Origin: Tateyamaria omphalii
GTDB lineage: Bacteria > Pseudomonadota > Alphaproteobacteria > Rhodobacterales > Rhodobacteraceae
DNA length: 64,000 nucleotides
Assembly (NCBI RefSeq): GCF_019802125.1
Contig: NZ_JAHVHT010000003.1
Location: 619,750-683,749, forward strand
Reading direction: 5' to 3'
Shown here piece by piece: positions 36,680 to 45,369 of the stretch. Below the pieces are notes generated by a model. The model was not told the origin of the DNA, made no database searches, and saw nothing but the letters and a program-made list of their open reading frames with translations. Positions within the stretch are counted from its first letter, which is position 1. Each line of letters opens with the position of its first letter. The position numbers and the translations under genes are program-made.

Positions 36680-38485
36680 ATGACAACCAAGGACACTACC
36701 GATGGTGCTGTCACAGGCGAAAACCTCGATAAATTGAACACAAATCTCCGGAAGGTTGAGGAGCTCACACAGCGACTCACCCAGGTTTTGACGCACCGCA
36801 GCACGCACAACGCGGCGCTTGATGGCCCGAATCAGGAATTGTTTCAGAAAGCGGCTTCGGCCTACTGGACCGAAGCCTTTCGCGATCCGGCCAAGGTGCT
36901 GGAACACCAGCTTCAGTTCTGGTCGAAATCCGTCACTCATTTCGTCGAGGCGCAGCAGGCGCTGGCGCAGGGCAAGTTGCAGGCCCCCGCCGATCCCGGA
37001 CCGAAAGACCGCCGCTTTGCCAACCCGCTCTGGGACACGCACCCCTATTTCAACTACGTCAAGCAGCAGTACCTGATCAACGCGGACGCGATCGCGCAGG
37101 CGGTTGAGGACGTGTCGGATATGGACCCGGTCGAAAAGCAGCGCCTCGCCTATTTCTCCCGTCAGATCGTGGACATGATGGCGCCGACCAACTTCCTCGC
37201 CACCAACCCCGATGCGCTGGAAAAGGCCGTCGCGACCGAGGGGCAAAGCCTGATCGACGGGCTGGAGAACCTGATTTCCGATCTCGAAGCCAACAATGGC
37301 GAGCTGATCGTGAAGCTGGCCGATGACAAGGCGTTCGAGTTGGGCGGCAACATTGCCACCACGCCGGGCAAAGTCATCTACCGCAACCGGATGATGGAAC
37401 TGATCCAGTACACGCCAACGACAGAGAAGGTACACAAGACCCCCGTCGTGCTGTTCCCGCCCTGGATCAACAAGTTCTATATCCTCGATCTGAAACAGCA
37501 GAACAGCCTGGTGAAGTGGATCGTGGAGCAGGGGCACACCCTGTTTGTCGTGTCCTGGGTCAACCCCGATGCGGCCTATGCCGGGGTCGGGCTCGAGGAT
37601 TACGTCGAGGACGGGTACCTGGCGGCGATCCGGGAGGCCAAGGCCATCACGGGCCAAAGCCAGGTGAACGCCATCGGCTACTGTATCGCCGGGACGACCT
37701 TGTCCCTAACGCTCAGCCTGCTGAAGCAGCGCAAGGACAAGTCGATCAAGTCGGCCACCTTCTTCACCGCGCTGACGGATTTCAGCGATCAGGGAGAGTT
37801 CACGCCGTTCCTGACCGACGACTTCATCGACGGGATCGAAGCGGAATGCGCGGACAAGGGCATCCTGCCATCCGTCATCATGGCACGGACGTTCACGTTC
37901 CTGCGCTCCAACGACCTTGTCTATACGCCCGCCATCAAAAGCTACATGATGGGAGAGACGCCGCCCGCCTTTGATCTGCTCTACTGGAACGGGGACGGGG
38001 CGAACCTGCCCGAGAAGATGGCGATGCAATATCTGCGCGGACTGTGTCAGCGGAATGAACTGGCCGAGTGCGGTTTTGAGCTTTTGGGTCACACGCTGAA
38101 ATTGTCGGACATTGACGTGCCGCTGTGCGCCATCGCCTGCCAGACGGATCACATCGCGCCGTGGAAAGACAGCTACCGCGGGATCCAGCAGATGGGGTCG
38201 AAGGACAAGACCTTTATCATGACCCAATCGGGTCATATCGCGGGCATCGTGAATCCGCCCAGCAAGAACAAGTACGGCCACTATACGAACCCGGATCTTA
38301 CCCTCGATCACAAAGACTGGCAGGAGACCGCGGACTTCAACGAAGGGTCCTGGTGGCCGCGCTGGGGCGCCTGGCTGAAAAAGCGGGGCGGGGCGATGGT
38401 CAAGGCCCGCGAGCCGGGTGATTCTGCCCACCCTGTGCTGGAAGATGCGCCCGGAACCTACGTGACGGTCAAGGCAAGACCCTGA
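36680..38485 (+). CDS. phaC: Class I polyhydroxyalkanoate synthase
   Basis: 601 residues, the class I size. The lipase-like box is NAIGYCIAGTT with catalytic Cys335 (GxCxG). Conserved ANPLWDTHPYFNYVKQQYL near residue 115, PPWINKFYILDL near 260 and the C-terminal HIAGIVNPP with the His are all present. It polymerises 3-hydroxyacyl-CoA on granules. ATG 36680 is selected because upstream codons lie in the phaZ promoter region. phaP follows after about 140 bases. Confidence 0.96.
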   Translation: MTTKDTTDGAVTGENLDKLNTNLRKVEELTQRLTQVLTHRSTHNAALDGPNQELFQKAASAYWTEAFRDPAKVLEHQLQFWSKSVTHFVEAQQALAQGKLQAPADPGPKDRRFANPLWDTHPYFNYVKQQYLINADAIAQAVEDVSDMDPVEKQRLAYFSRQIVDMMAPTNFLATNPDALEKAVATEGQSLIDGLENLISDLEANNGELIVKLADDKAFELGGNIATTPGKVIYRNRMMELIQYTPTTEKVHKTPVVLFPPWINKFYILDLKQQNSLVKWIVEQGHTLFVVSWVNPDAAYAGVGLEDYVEDGYLAAIREAKAITGQSQVNAIGYCIAGTTLSLTLSLLKQRKDKSIKSATFFTALTDFSDQGEFTPFLTDDFIDGIEAECADKGILPSVIMARTFTFLRSNDLVYTPAIKSYMMGETPPAFDLLYWNGDGANLPEKMAMQYLRGLCQRNELAECGFELLGHTLKLSDIDVPLCAIACQTDHIAPWKDSYRGIQQMGSKDKTFIMTQSGHIAGIVNPPSKNKYGHYTNPDLTLDHKDWQETADFNEGSWWPRWGAWLKKRGGAMVKAREPGDSAHPVLEDAPGTYVTVKARP

Positions 38486-38521
38486 AATTCCTGATCCTTT
38501 CCGCTACGGAAATTATTTTTT

Positions 38522-38532
38522 CTGCACTGCAG
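38522..38532. promoter_or_regulatory. PhaR operator candidate 1 before phaP
   Basis: CTGC-ACT-GCAG, a perfect match to the CTGC-N3-GCAG form reported for PhaR in Rhodobacter. It is 96 bases upstream of the phasin start and 17 bases before operator 2. Confidence 0.65.
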
Positions 38533-38548
38533 CAAAAACCTTGATATG

Positions 38549-38559
38549 CTGCAGCGCAG
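38549..38559. promoter_or_regulatory. PhaR operator candidate 2 before phaP
   Basis: CTGC-AGC-GCAG within the longer palindrome ATGCTGCAGCGCAGCAT (38547-38563). Its centre is 27 bases from operator 1, so two PhaR dimers or tetramers could bind cooperatively ahead of the phasin gene. Confidence 0.65.
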
Positions 38560-38627
38560 CATGTATATTTTGTGCAGACGCAGAAACACCGGGATGATCC
38601 GGCACAGGCGCAAAAGGATTGAAGACA

Positions 38628-39074
38628 ATGGCTAAGCAACAAGACATGACCGCAATGTTCAAAGACATGATGGGTGCATTCCCCGTGGACACAGCGGCCA
38701 TGGAAGACGCATTCAAAACAGCAACCACGCTGAACGAAAAACTGAGCCACGTGGCAATCGACGCGGCTGAAAAGTCGACCGAGATTTCCTCGAAGTGGAC
38801 CAAAGAAACTCTGGCGAAACTGGGCGACATGTCCAAAGCCAAGGCAGAGCCTGCCGACTACGCCAAAGCCATGACCGATTTCGCATCGGCCTATGCTGAA
38901 GTGACAGCCGAGCACATGGCCGCCTTCGCTGAAGTTGCCAAGAAAGTGCAGATGGACACCGTCGAGCTGATGATGGCCGCAGGCAAAGACATGAGCGAAG
39001 ACGCGCAAGCAGCCGTCAAGAAAGCCACCGGCGACATGACCGCCGCGGCCAAGAAGGCTGCTGCTGCGAAGTAA
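38628..39074 (+). CDS. phaP: Phasin, PHA granule surface protein
   Basis: 148 residues, ATG 38628 after AAAAGGA. An amphipathic, Ala/Lys-rich helical protein with the phasin-2 character: MFKDMMGAFPVD, KLSHVAIDAAEKSTEISSKW, FASAYAEVTAEHMAAFAEV and a Lys/Ala tail. Phasins coat PHA granules and control their number and size. Two PhaR-type operators upstream and a perfect terminator downstream mark an independent, strongly regulated transcript, as is usual for this abundant protein. Confidence 0.93.
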   Translation: MAKQQDMTAMFKDMMGAFPVDTAAMEDAFKTATTLNEKLSHVAIDAAEKSTEISSKWTKETLAKLGDMSKAKAEPADYAKAMTDFASAYAEVTAEHMAAFAEVAKKVQMDTVELMMAAGKDMSEDAQAAVKKATGDMTAAAKKAAAAK

Positions 39075-39128
39075 GTCGCACAAAGATATATCGCGCCAAC
39101 TTTCCTCCCTGAAAGGCGCGGTGACTAT

Positions 39129-39155
39129 GGCGGGCCACATTTGGCCCGCCTTTTT
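39129..39155 (+). terminator. Intrinsic terminator of phaP
   Basis: GGCGGGCCA (39129-39137) and TGGCCCGCC (39142-39150) form a perfect 9-bp stem with a CATT loop followed by TTTTT. It is 55 bases past the phasin stop and is the strongest plus-strand terminator seen in the window. Confidence 0.9.
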
Positions 39156-39163
39156 CCTTTGGA

Positions 39164-40036
39164 TCAGGCGAGGTGCCGCGCCAGCCAGTCATACACCCGC
39201 CGCACCCGCGGGATTCGGCGCACGTCTGGATGTGCTGTGAGCCACAGCGGCATGGTGCCTGCATCCTCATCCCGTGAAACGCGGATCACGCGGCTGTCGG
39301 CATCCCCGACGCGCCGCGGCGCAAAGCCGATCCCGTATCCGGCAATCACCATGTGCCAGCACAGCACCTGATCATCGCTGCGAAACGCAAAGAAATCGCG
39401 GCCGACTTTGAGCCCGCGCTGTGCAAATGCTTCAATGATCAGTGTGCTGCGGTCATAGCCGACCAGGCTGTGATGGTGCAGGTCTTGCAGTGTGTCCGGG
39501 GCACCGTGCCTTTCGATGTAAGCCGGTGCGGCATAGGCACCAAGCGGCAGGTCGGTGATGTGCCGGGCGATCACGTCCGGCTGCGTGGGCCGGTACATGC
39601 GCAGCGCGATGTCCGCCTCGCGTCGCAACAGGTTTTCTGTGGTGTCCGAGGCGACGACCTCGATCTCGATCCCCGGGTATGTGGTGTGAAGATCCGACAG
39701 GATCGGGGGCAGAATGAAGTTCGCCACCACATGGCTGGCCGTAAGCCGCACCGTGCCGGCAATGTCGGTGCCGTGCCCATCGCGGGTCGTGTCGAAGCGT
39801 GCTGCTGCGTCGGCCATGGCGGTGGCGTGCGCGAGAAGGTCTGTGCCTTCATCGGTCAGGATCATGCCGCCGCGCGACCTGTCGAAGAGCCGCGTTCCGA
39901 GTGTCGCTTCGAGCTGGGCGATATGCCGGCTGAGCGTCGGCTGGCTGCTGCCCTGGGCGCGCGCGGCAGCAGAGAGCGAGCCGTGTTCCGCAACGGCGGC
40001 AAAGGATTGTATCTGGGACCAGTCAGGTTGGGTCAT
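39164..40036 (-). CDS. LysR-family transcriptional regulator
   Basis: 290 residues. N-terminal winged helix (residues 5-65: FAAVAEHGSLSAAARAQGSSQPTLSRHIAQLE) followed by the periplasmic-binding-like effector domain from about 90. It is divergent from the NAD-dependent epimerase-like gene at 40139, its most likely target, with a 100-base shared promoter. Regulators of this subtype usually activate when bound to a small-molecule effector. The effector is unknown. Confidence 0.92.
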   Translation of the reverse strand: MTQPDWSQIQSFAAVAEHGSLSAAARAQGSSQPTLSRHIAQLEATLGTRLFDRSRGGMILTDEGTDLLAHATAMADAAARFDTTRDGHGTDIAGTVRLTASHVVANFILPPILSDLHTTYPGIEIEVVASDTTENLLRREADIALRMYRPTQPDVIARHITDLPLGAYAAPAYIERHGAPDTLQDLHHHSLVGYDRSTLIIEAFAQRGLKVGRDFFAFRSDDQVLCWHMVIAGYGIGFAPRRVGDADSRVIRVSRDEDAGTMPLWLTAHPDVRRIPRVRRVYDWLARHLA

Positions 40037-40138
40037 CTATTCAATTTTGTATGGACCGTGTCATCTTGATCCAAATGATATTCGAAAATAGGTGATTTAG
40101 ATAGGGGGCAGATCAAGCGTTTTAAGGAGATCTGTTCC

Positions 40139-41029
40139 ATGTCGTCAGTGATTGTTTTGGGCGTGAAAGGCCGGTTCGGACGCGCGGCCGCGGATGCCTT
40201 TGCCGAGGCCGGGTGGCGGGTCACTCGTGCCGGGCGCGGATTGAGCGGAGAAGGCTGCGTGGACGTCGATGCCACGGAGACCGCCGCCGTGGTGTCGGCT
40301 TGCGCGGGCCATCAGGTGATCGTCAACGCGGTCAATCCGCTTTACCATCACTGGGCCGACACCGTGCCGCGGGTGACGGAGGCCGTCATTGTGGCGGCGC
40401 GTGCGGCGGATGCCACCGTGATGATACCGGGCAACATCTACAATTACGGGCGCGACATGCCCCCGATGCTGACCGAAGACACCCCATGGGGGGCGGAAAC
40501 CCGAAAGGGCAAGATCCGAATCCGTATGGAGGAGGCTTATCGGGACAGCGGGGTGCGGACCATCGTGCTGCGGGGCGGTGATTTTCTGGACACCAAGGCG
40601 TCGGGCAACTGGTTTGAAAGCTATATCGCGCCCAAGGCGGGGCAGGGCAAGCTGACCTATCCCGGTCCGCGCCACCTTGTTCACGCCTGGGCTTATCTGC
40701 CGGATATGGCTCGGGCCATGGTGGCTTTGGCGGAGCGGCGGCTTGAGTTCGACGGGTTTGAAGAGTTCGGTTTCGGTGGCTATGCCCTGACCGGCCATGA
40801 CCTGATCGCGCTGGTGGAAGATGTCATGGACAAGCCAATGCGTGTATCGCGCTTGCCTTGGTGGGCGGTGGGCGTGATGGGCCTGTGGTCGCCATTGATG
40901 CGCGAGGTGGTCGAGATGCAGTATATCTGGCACCGGCCGCATCAGGTTGACGGTGCAAAGCTGCGCGCGGCGCTGCCGGAGTTTCGCGAGACACCGGTTC
41001 GGGATGCCATCGCTACATCACTCTCCTAG
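40139..41029 (+). CDS. NAD(P)-dependent epimerase/dehydratase-like protein
   Basis: 296 residues; AAGGAGA precedes the ATG by a good spacing. The Rossmann opening SSVIVLGVKGRFGRAAADAF has the GxxGxxG-type nucleotide loop. It is an atypical short-chain or NmrA-like member: the usual YxxxK pair is not obvious, although ETRKGKIRIRMEEAY could supply a Lys. YLPDMARAMVAL is shared with sugar-epimerase-like proteins. It is controlled probably by the divergent LysR gene. Confidence 0.8.
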   Translation: MSSVIVLGVKGRFGRAAADAFAEAGWRVTRAGRGLSGEGCVDVDATETAAVVSACAGHQVIVNAVNPLYHHWADTVPRVTEAVIVAARAADATVMIPGNIYNYGRDMPPMLTEDTPWGAETRKGKIRIRMEEAYRDSGVRTIVLRGGDFLDTKASGNWFESYIAPKAGQGKLTYPGPRHLVHAWAYLPDMARAMVALAERRLEFDGFEEFGFGGYALTGHDLIALVEDVMDKPMRVSRLPWWAVGVMGLWSPLMREVVEMQYIWHRPHQVDGAKLRAALPEFRETPVRDAIATSLS

Positions 41030-41117
41030 CAAACGAAAGCGTATGGTGAGATGCAACAAACAGCCTGATTTGCCGCATCTGCACACACCCTTTCTTTTTG
41101 TCCACACCCCGCCTAAG

Positions 41118-41128
41118 CTGCGTTGCAG
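41118..41128. promoter_or_regulatory. PhaR operator candidate before phaR
   Basis: CTGC-GTT-GCAG, a perfect CTGC-N3-GCAG palindrome 27 bases before the phaR start, consistent with autorepression. Confidence 0.65.
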
Positions 41129-41154
41129 CACGCGGCATCGGGGAGATCAGGCAC

Positions 41155-41712
41155 GTGACAGAAAAACCAGCACCCTTGTTGATCAAGCGGTATGCCAGCC
41201 GACGGCTCTACAACACGGAGACCAGCGACTATGTCACGCTGGAGGACATTTCGGGTTTTATCCGGGATGGGCGCGAGGTTCAGATCGTGGACCTCAAGAC
41301 CGGCGATGACCTGACACGGCAGTATTTGCTGCAGATCATCGCGGAGCATGAAAGCCGTGGCGAGAGCGTCCTGCCGGTCGACGTGCTGAACGATCTGGTG
41401 CGCAGCTACATGGGCGGTGGGGCGTCCGTAGTGCCGCAATTCCTGCAAGCGTCGTTCGAGATGTTGCGTGATGGGCAAAGCAAGGTGATGGAGAACATGA
41501 ACGCCATGAACCCCATGGCCAAGATGCCGGGGTTCGAGATGATGCAGGCCCAGCAGGAAGCCTTCATGAAGGCGATGACGGGCGGGCTCGGAACCGCTTG
41601 GGGATCGTCGGGCCCCGCACCGGAAGCCGAAGACAAGGATGACGGTGAGGATCTGGACGCCATCAAAAAGCAGCTTGCCGAGTTGCAGGACAAGCTGTCG
41701 AAATTGTCCTGA
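41155..41712 (+). CDS. phaR: Polyhydroxyalkanoate synthesis repressor PhaR
   Basis: 185 residues from GTG 41155, with GGGGAG upstream; a frame reaching 41098 would include the operator and is rejected. The N-terminal domain KRYASRRLYNTETSDYVTLEDI is the PHB/PHA accumulation regulator domain that binds DNA. A second block (IIAEHESRGESVLPVDVLNDLVRSYMG) is the PHB-binding repeat. The C-terminal Met/Gln-rich region ends in a coiled-coil-like KKQLAELQDKLSKL. PhaR represses phaP and itself until polymer titrates it off DNA. Confidence 0.93.
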   Translation: MTEKPAPLLIKRYASRRLYNTETSDYVTLEDISGFIRDGREVQIVDLKTGDDLTRQYLLQIIAEHESRGESVLPVDVLNDLVRSYMGGGASVVPQFLQASFEMLRDGQSKVMENMNAMNPMAKMPGFEMMQAQQEAFMKAMTGGLGTAWGSSGPAPEAEDKDDGEDLDAIKKQLAELQDKLSKLS

Positions 41713-41919
41713 AGGATATTTCGTTCAGCCGTTCGCTTTTGCGTCGCCACCTGCTTGATGAACAAGGTAACGCCATGAATGCGAGTGTCGGCATGGCATG
41801 GCTGCGATACGTGGCCTGACCGAGAAACAGGAAACCATCATCCAAACGGTTCGTGACGCGAAGCCGACAAACCAGTGTCGCTTCGAAGACGATGCGACCT
41901 GGCCGCCTACGGTGGCGAC

Positions 41920-41948
41920 GAGAAAGCCCAGCGTTCGTAAACGCTGGG
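41920..41948 (-). terminator. Intrinsic terminator of the second RTX gene
   Basis: CCCAGCGTT (41927-41935) and AACGCTGGG (41940-41948) pair perfectly over a 4-base loop; on the minus strand CTTTCT follows. It lies 18 bases past the stop of the RTX gene at 41966. Confidence 0.8.
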
Positions 41949-41965
41949 TTCGTGCGCTTGTGACT

Positions 41966-43576
41966 TTACAGAATGAAGTCTTCGATACTCAGATCAGTTG
42001 TGCCGCGAACCAGAAAACCGGTGTCTGCCACGCCGTCTCCGTCGACGTCGACAAGAACTTGCGACGCTTTGCCATCAATTGTGACGATGCGGAACTCGGC
42101 GGTTGAGGATCCTGTAAAGTTATCGACCAGTTGGAGCGCCCCAGCGTCGCCAAGATCGGCGATGTCGATCTTGTCCTGGCCCTTTTCGAAATCCGCAATC
42201 ACATCAGTCTCGCCAAAGGCCACAGCACTGTCAGCGACACTGTTGAAAACAAAGATATCCTCGCCGTCGCCGCCGTTCAGCACGTCGCGACCGGTACCGC
42301 CGGTGATGATGTCGTTGCCCGCGCCGCCGAACAGTTGATCGTCGCCCGCACCGCCATCAAGGGTATCGCTACCGGTTGAACCGGACAGCCTGTCTTTGCC
42401 AGAACCTCCGTCGAGTTTGTCGTCGTCTGCGCCACCTCGCAATGTGTCGTTGCCATTGCCGCCGTCGAGCTCATCATTGCCCGCGCCGCCGTTGAGCCTG
42501 TCGTCGCCATTTTCACCTATCAAGGTGTCGTTGCCGGCGTCACCGTCGAGTCTGTCGCCGCCGCCGCCGCCTCTCATCACGTCGTTGCCAGCGCCACCGA
42601 ACAAGAGATCGTTGGCGCCGCCACCATCCACGCTGTCGTCTCCATCGCCAGCAAAGACACGATCAAAGCCGGAACCGCCAGAGATCATATCATCCCCGGC
42701 ACCGCCGAAGAGGAGATCATTGCCCGCGCCGCCGTCCAGTACGTCGTCACCATCATCACCAGAGAGCCGTTCATTGGAATCACCGCCCAGCAGGGTGTCG
42801 TTTCCGCTGCCGCCGTGGACAACATCGGGTGTGATAGGATTGCGTGTTTCGCTATTGCGTGCATCAAACAGGTCATCGCCACCTTCGAGAAGGACATCGC
42901 CAATGATGAGGCCGTTATTGATGACCGTTTGACCGGTGTCGTTTCCCTTGATCGCGATTGAGTCGATGAGGTTACCGCCAGATATTATGTCATTGTTTCG
43001 TACAATACCGCCAACGGCACCTGCCGCGAACTCAATGCCAACGCCGTCCGTTACACCGCCATTGATGCTCAAATTGTTGATAATTTCGACATTATCCGAC
43101 GCAACAACAATACCTGTTTTGGCCCGAATGAACCCGTTGTTCACGATCAGGTTGTTTTCACCCTCATCATATATGCCAACTCCGTCATCGAAATTGCCGG
43201 AAATGCTCCCCGAATTCAGAATGGTGTTGTTTGAGCCAACAGACTTTATTCCGGTGTTGCCCGAAATATCTGCAGGTTTCGAGTTCAGGATCAAATTGTC
43301 TGAACCGACCATATTGATACCGATGTCGGTGCCTTCGATATCACCGCCTTCGTTGTATATGATGCCGTCCGACACAGAGGCACTGATGCCGGTGCCAACC
43401 CCGTCGATGACGCCGAAATTCGTGATACTCAAATTGAGAGCCGATTCAACTGTCAAGGCTGCCGGAAGATCGCCGAGCTGGTTGGAAATCCTGACATCTT
43501 GATCGATCACGTACGGGCCAGGATCGGCTTCGAAAAACAGCCCTTCGTTGGTGGATTCGAGAAATTTGATACTCAT
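41966..43576 (-). CDS. RTX exoprotein with beta-helix-like N-terminal half
   Basis: 536 residues; CAGGAG precedes the ATG. Residues 1-225 are rich in Ile/Asn/Gly with recurring phrases (NLILNSKPADISGNTGIKSV, NNTILNSGSISGNFDDGVGI, NNLIVNNGFI), as expected for a right-handed parallel beta-helix. About 20 GGxGxDxxx RTX nonapeptides follow (about 250-445), then the DIFVFNSVADSA C-terminal domain ending DFIL, a type I secretion signal. No enzyme motif stands out. No secretion apparatus is adjacent. It is compositionally similar at the C terminus to the RTX protein at 3712. Confidence 0.88.
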   Translation of the reverse strand: MSIKFLESTNEGLFFEADPGPYVIDQDVRISNQLGDLPAALTVESALNLSITNFGVIDGVGTGISASVSDGIIYNEGGDIEGTDIGINMVGSDNLILNSKPADISGNTGIKSVGSNNTILNSGSISGNFDDGVGIYDEGENNLIVNNGFIRAKTGIVVASDNVEIINNLSINGGVTDGVGIEFAAGAVGGIVRNNDIISGGNLIDSIAIKGNDTGQTVINNGLIIGDVLLEGGDDLFDARNSETRNPITPDVVHGGSGNDTLLGGDSNERLSGDDGDDVLDGGAGNDLLFGGAGDDMISGGSGFDRVFAGDGDDSVDGGGANDLLFGGAGNDVMRGGGGGDRLDGDAGNDTLIGENGDDRLNGGAGNDELDGGNGNDTLRGGADDDKLDGGSGKDRLSGSTGSDTLDGGAGDDQLFGGAGNDIITGGTGRDVLNGGDGEDIFVFNSVADSAVAFGETDVIADFEKGQDKIDIADLGDAGALQLVDNFTGSSTAEFRIVTIDGKASQVLVDVDGDGVADTGFLVRGTTDLSIEDFIL

Positions 43577-44101
43577 CTATTGCTCCTGATTTATATCCGG
43601 TGCCTTTGTCGCGCCGGATGGGGTCAAAATGCCCAAGACGGTTTGATCGCCTGGACGTCTTCAAAGCGGAAACATGTAAGCTTGCGCAGCACGAACGTGC
43701 TCAGTGCAGACTGAAACAGTGGTTGGTCTGAATTATGATGTGCGTCCGTGCACCGCCTTCGATCGAAGCAAGAATGAGCCCGACCGAACTGGCGCTGTGC
43801 CCTTGGTGATGGCGACACGCAAACATGCGTGCCCCGACGGGCGTGGAAAACTTACTAAAATATATTTCGCGCTAATAGTTTGCCGACCGCAGCCGACACA
43901 CGCAGCAGTAGCAAGGCACCGCATAGGTTGGAATGCGGGATTTTATTCGGCGCTGGGGGTGTGAGCGCGAATTCGCCCGCGTCTGGGCGCTTGTTTGCGC
44001 ATGACGTTACGGCAGGCATGCGCCACCACTTGAAACGGACGATGGGGCTCAACACCCAGACCTGCGCGCCGGGTGTTGGAGGTTGTTGCAGGCAGTGGCC
44101 T
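43577..44101. other. Intergenic stretch of about 525 bases
   Basis: No convincing gene, RNA or repeat. The right end has an inverted repeat AACACCC...GGGTGTT near 44050-44076 that could end the DegT transcript, without a T tract. The left end must contain the promoter of the RTX gene. Short frames here show no coding character. Confidence 0.5.
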
Positions 44102-45280
44102 TTAAGCTGCGCGCTGTTCCGTGGCTGAGGCAATGGCCAAGAGCAGCGCATCTGCCACTGCGTCGAGTGTGTCAGCGGAAAGATGCACAGGCAGGCGCAC
44201 GTCACAAGCCCGCATCAGCATCGCCCGTGTTTGCGGCAGTTCAGGCAGATCTGGTATGAACTGCCAGTTCCAGAAGGCGCGTGCATTGTCCGTGCTGGCG
44301 CCGAAGACCTGAACTTTGACACCGGTCTGTGCTGCAGCTTCCACAAAGGCCGCGACCTGATTGTCGGTGACATTGACCAGATTGAACTGGATTGAATCCG
44401 GCGCACGCAACTCACCTGGCAGGGGGGCGGGCACGTGGATGTATGGGCTGTCCTCCAACAAGTTTGCCACGTGGTCGTGGTTGCGCCGCCCATCCTCGAC
44501 CCGTTGCGCGAGGTGTGGCAACTGCGGGCGTATGACAGCCGCGCTCAGGTTCGACATGCGCAGATTGTAGAGCGGCCATTTGTTCTGATGTTTTGCAAAG
44601 GCGTCCTGCAGCACTGGGTGTTTCTTCCAGTTGTGCTCGTACGCGCCGGACATGATGATCGCGCGCGCCACCAGATCGGCGTCATCGGTGATCATGATGC
44701 CGCCTTCGCCTGCGTTGATCATCTTGTAGGACTGGAAGGAAAAGCAGCCGATGGCGCCGATGGTGCCAATCTTCTGCCCGTTCCACAGCGTGCCCAGCGA
44801 ATGTGCCGCATCCTCGATCACCGGGACTTGGGCCGCGCGGCACAGGGTCATGATCGCGTCCATGTCCGAGGTGTGGCCGCGCATGTGGCTGATGATGACG
44901 GCCTGCACCGTGGGCAGCTTGGCCACGAAGTCGTCGATGTCTATACGGTAGTCATCGCGCACTTCGCAAAGCACCGGCAGGCAGTCGGCGTGCAGAACGG
45001 ACGAGGGTACGGCAGCAAATGTAAAGCCCGGGATCAGGACGCGCGCATCGCGGGGCAGGTCCAGCGCTTTGAGCGACAGGAACAGCGCGGCCGAGCAGGA
45101 GGACACGGCCAGCGCGAACTTGCTGCCCATCATCTCGGCGAACTCGGCTTCAAGCAGGGAGACCGGCGCATCCTGCGCTGCGGTGTAGCGGAAGAGATCG
45201 CCGGAGGTCAGGAGCCGGTCAATCTCGGCTCGGGCAGCGGCGGGGATGGGTTCGGCGGAGTGCATATCGGGCAGGGCCAT
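44102..45280 (-). CDS. DegT/DnrJ/EryC1/StrS-family aminotransferase
   Basis: 392 residues; AAGGA precedes the ATG. PLP lysine K186 in SFQSYKMINAGEGG, preceded by VIEDAAHSLG, the pattern of DegT-type sugar or cyclitol aminotransferases. The family adds an amino group to keto-sugars, but no sugar-biosynthesis genes are close. The C-terminal part with SNLSAAVIRPQL is normal. It lies downstream of PuuB-like and ligase genes on the same strand, so another amine substrate is conceivable. Confidence 0.88.
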   Translation of the reverse strand: MALPDMHSAEPIPAAARAEIDRLLTSGDLFRYTAAQDAPVSLLEAEFAEMMGSKFALAVSSCSAALFLSLKALDLPRDARVLIPGFTFAAVPSSVLHADCLPVLCEVRDDYRIDIDDFVAKLPTVQAVIISHMRGHTSDMDAIMTLCRAAQVPVIEDAAHSLGTLWNGQKIGTIGAIGCFSFQSYKMINAGEGGIMITDDADLVARAIIMSGAYEHNWKKHPVLQDAFAKHQNKWPLYNLRMSNLSAAVIRPQLPHLAQRVEDGRRNHDHVANLLEDSPYIHVPAPLPGELRAPDSIQFNLVNVTDNQVAAFVEAAAQTGVKVQVFGASTDNARAFWNWQFIPDLPELPQTRAMLMRACDVRLPVHLSADTLDAVADALLLAIASATEQRAA

Positions 45281-45369
45281 ATTTCAGAATCCTTATGCTC
45301 GGTTTTTGGTTTTCTAAATCCGATAGGCGCAAAAGGAAACGATTTTGTGACGCGAAGGCGGGATTGAGG

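Noticed and set aside
41798..42106. 102-codon plus-strand frame
   Set aside because: It crosses the perfect terminator at 41927 and runs antisense into the end of the RTX gene; no ribosome binding site or family pattern.
43855..44205. 116-codon minus-strand frame
   Set aside because: It overlaps the end of the DegT gene in another frame, and has no ribosome binding site or recognisable domain.
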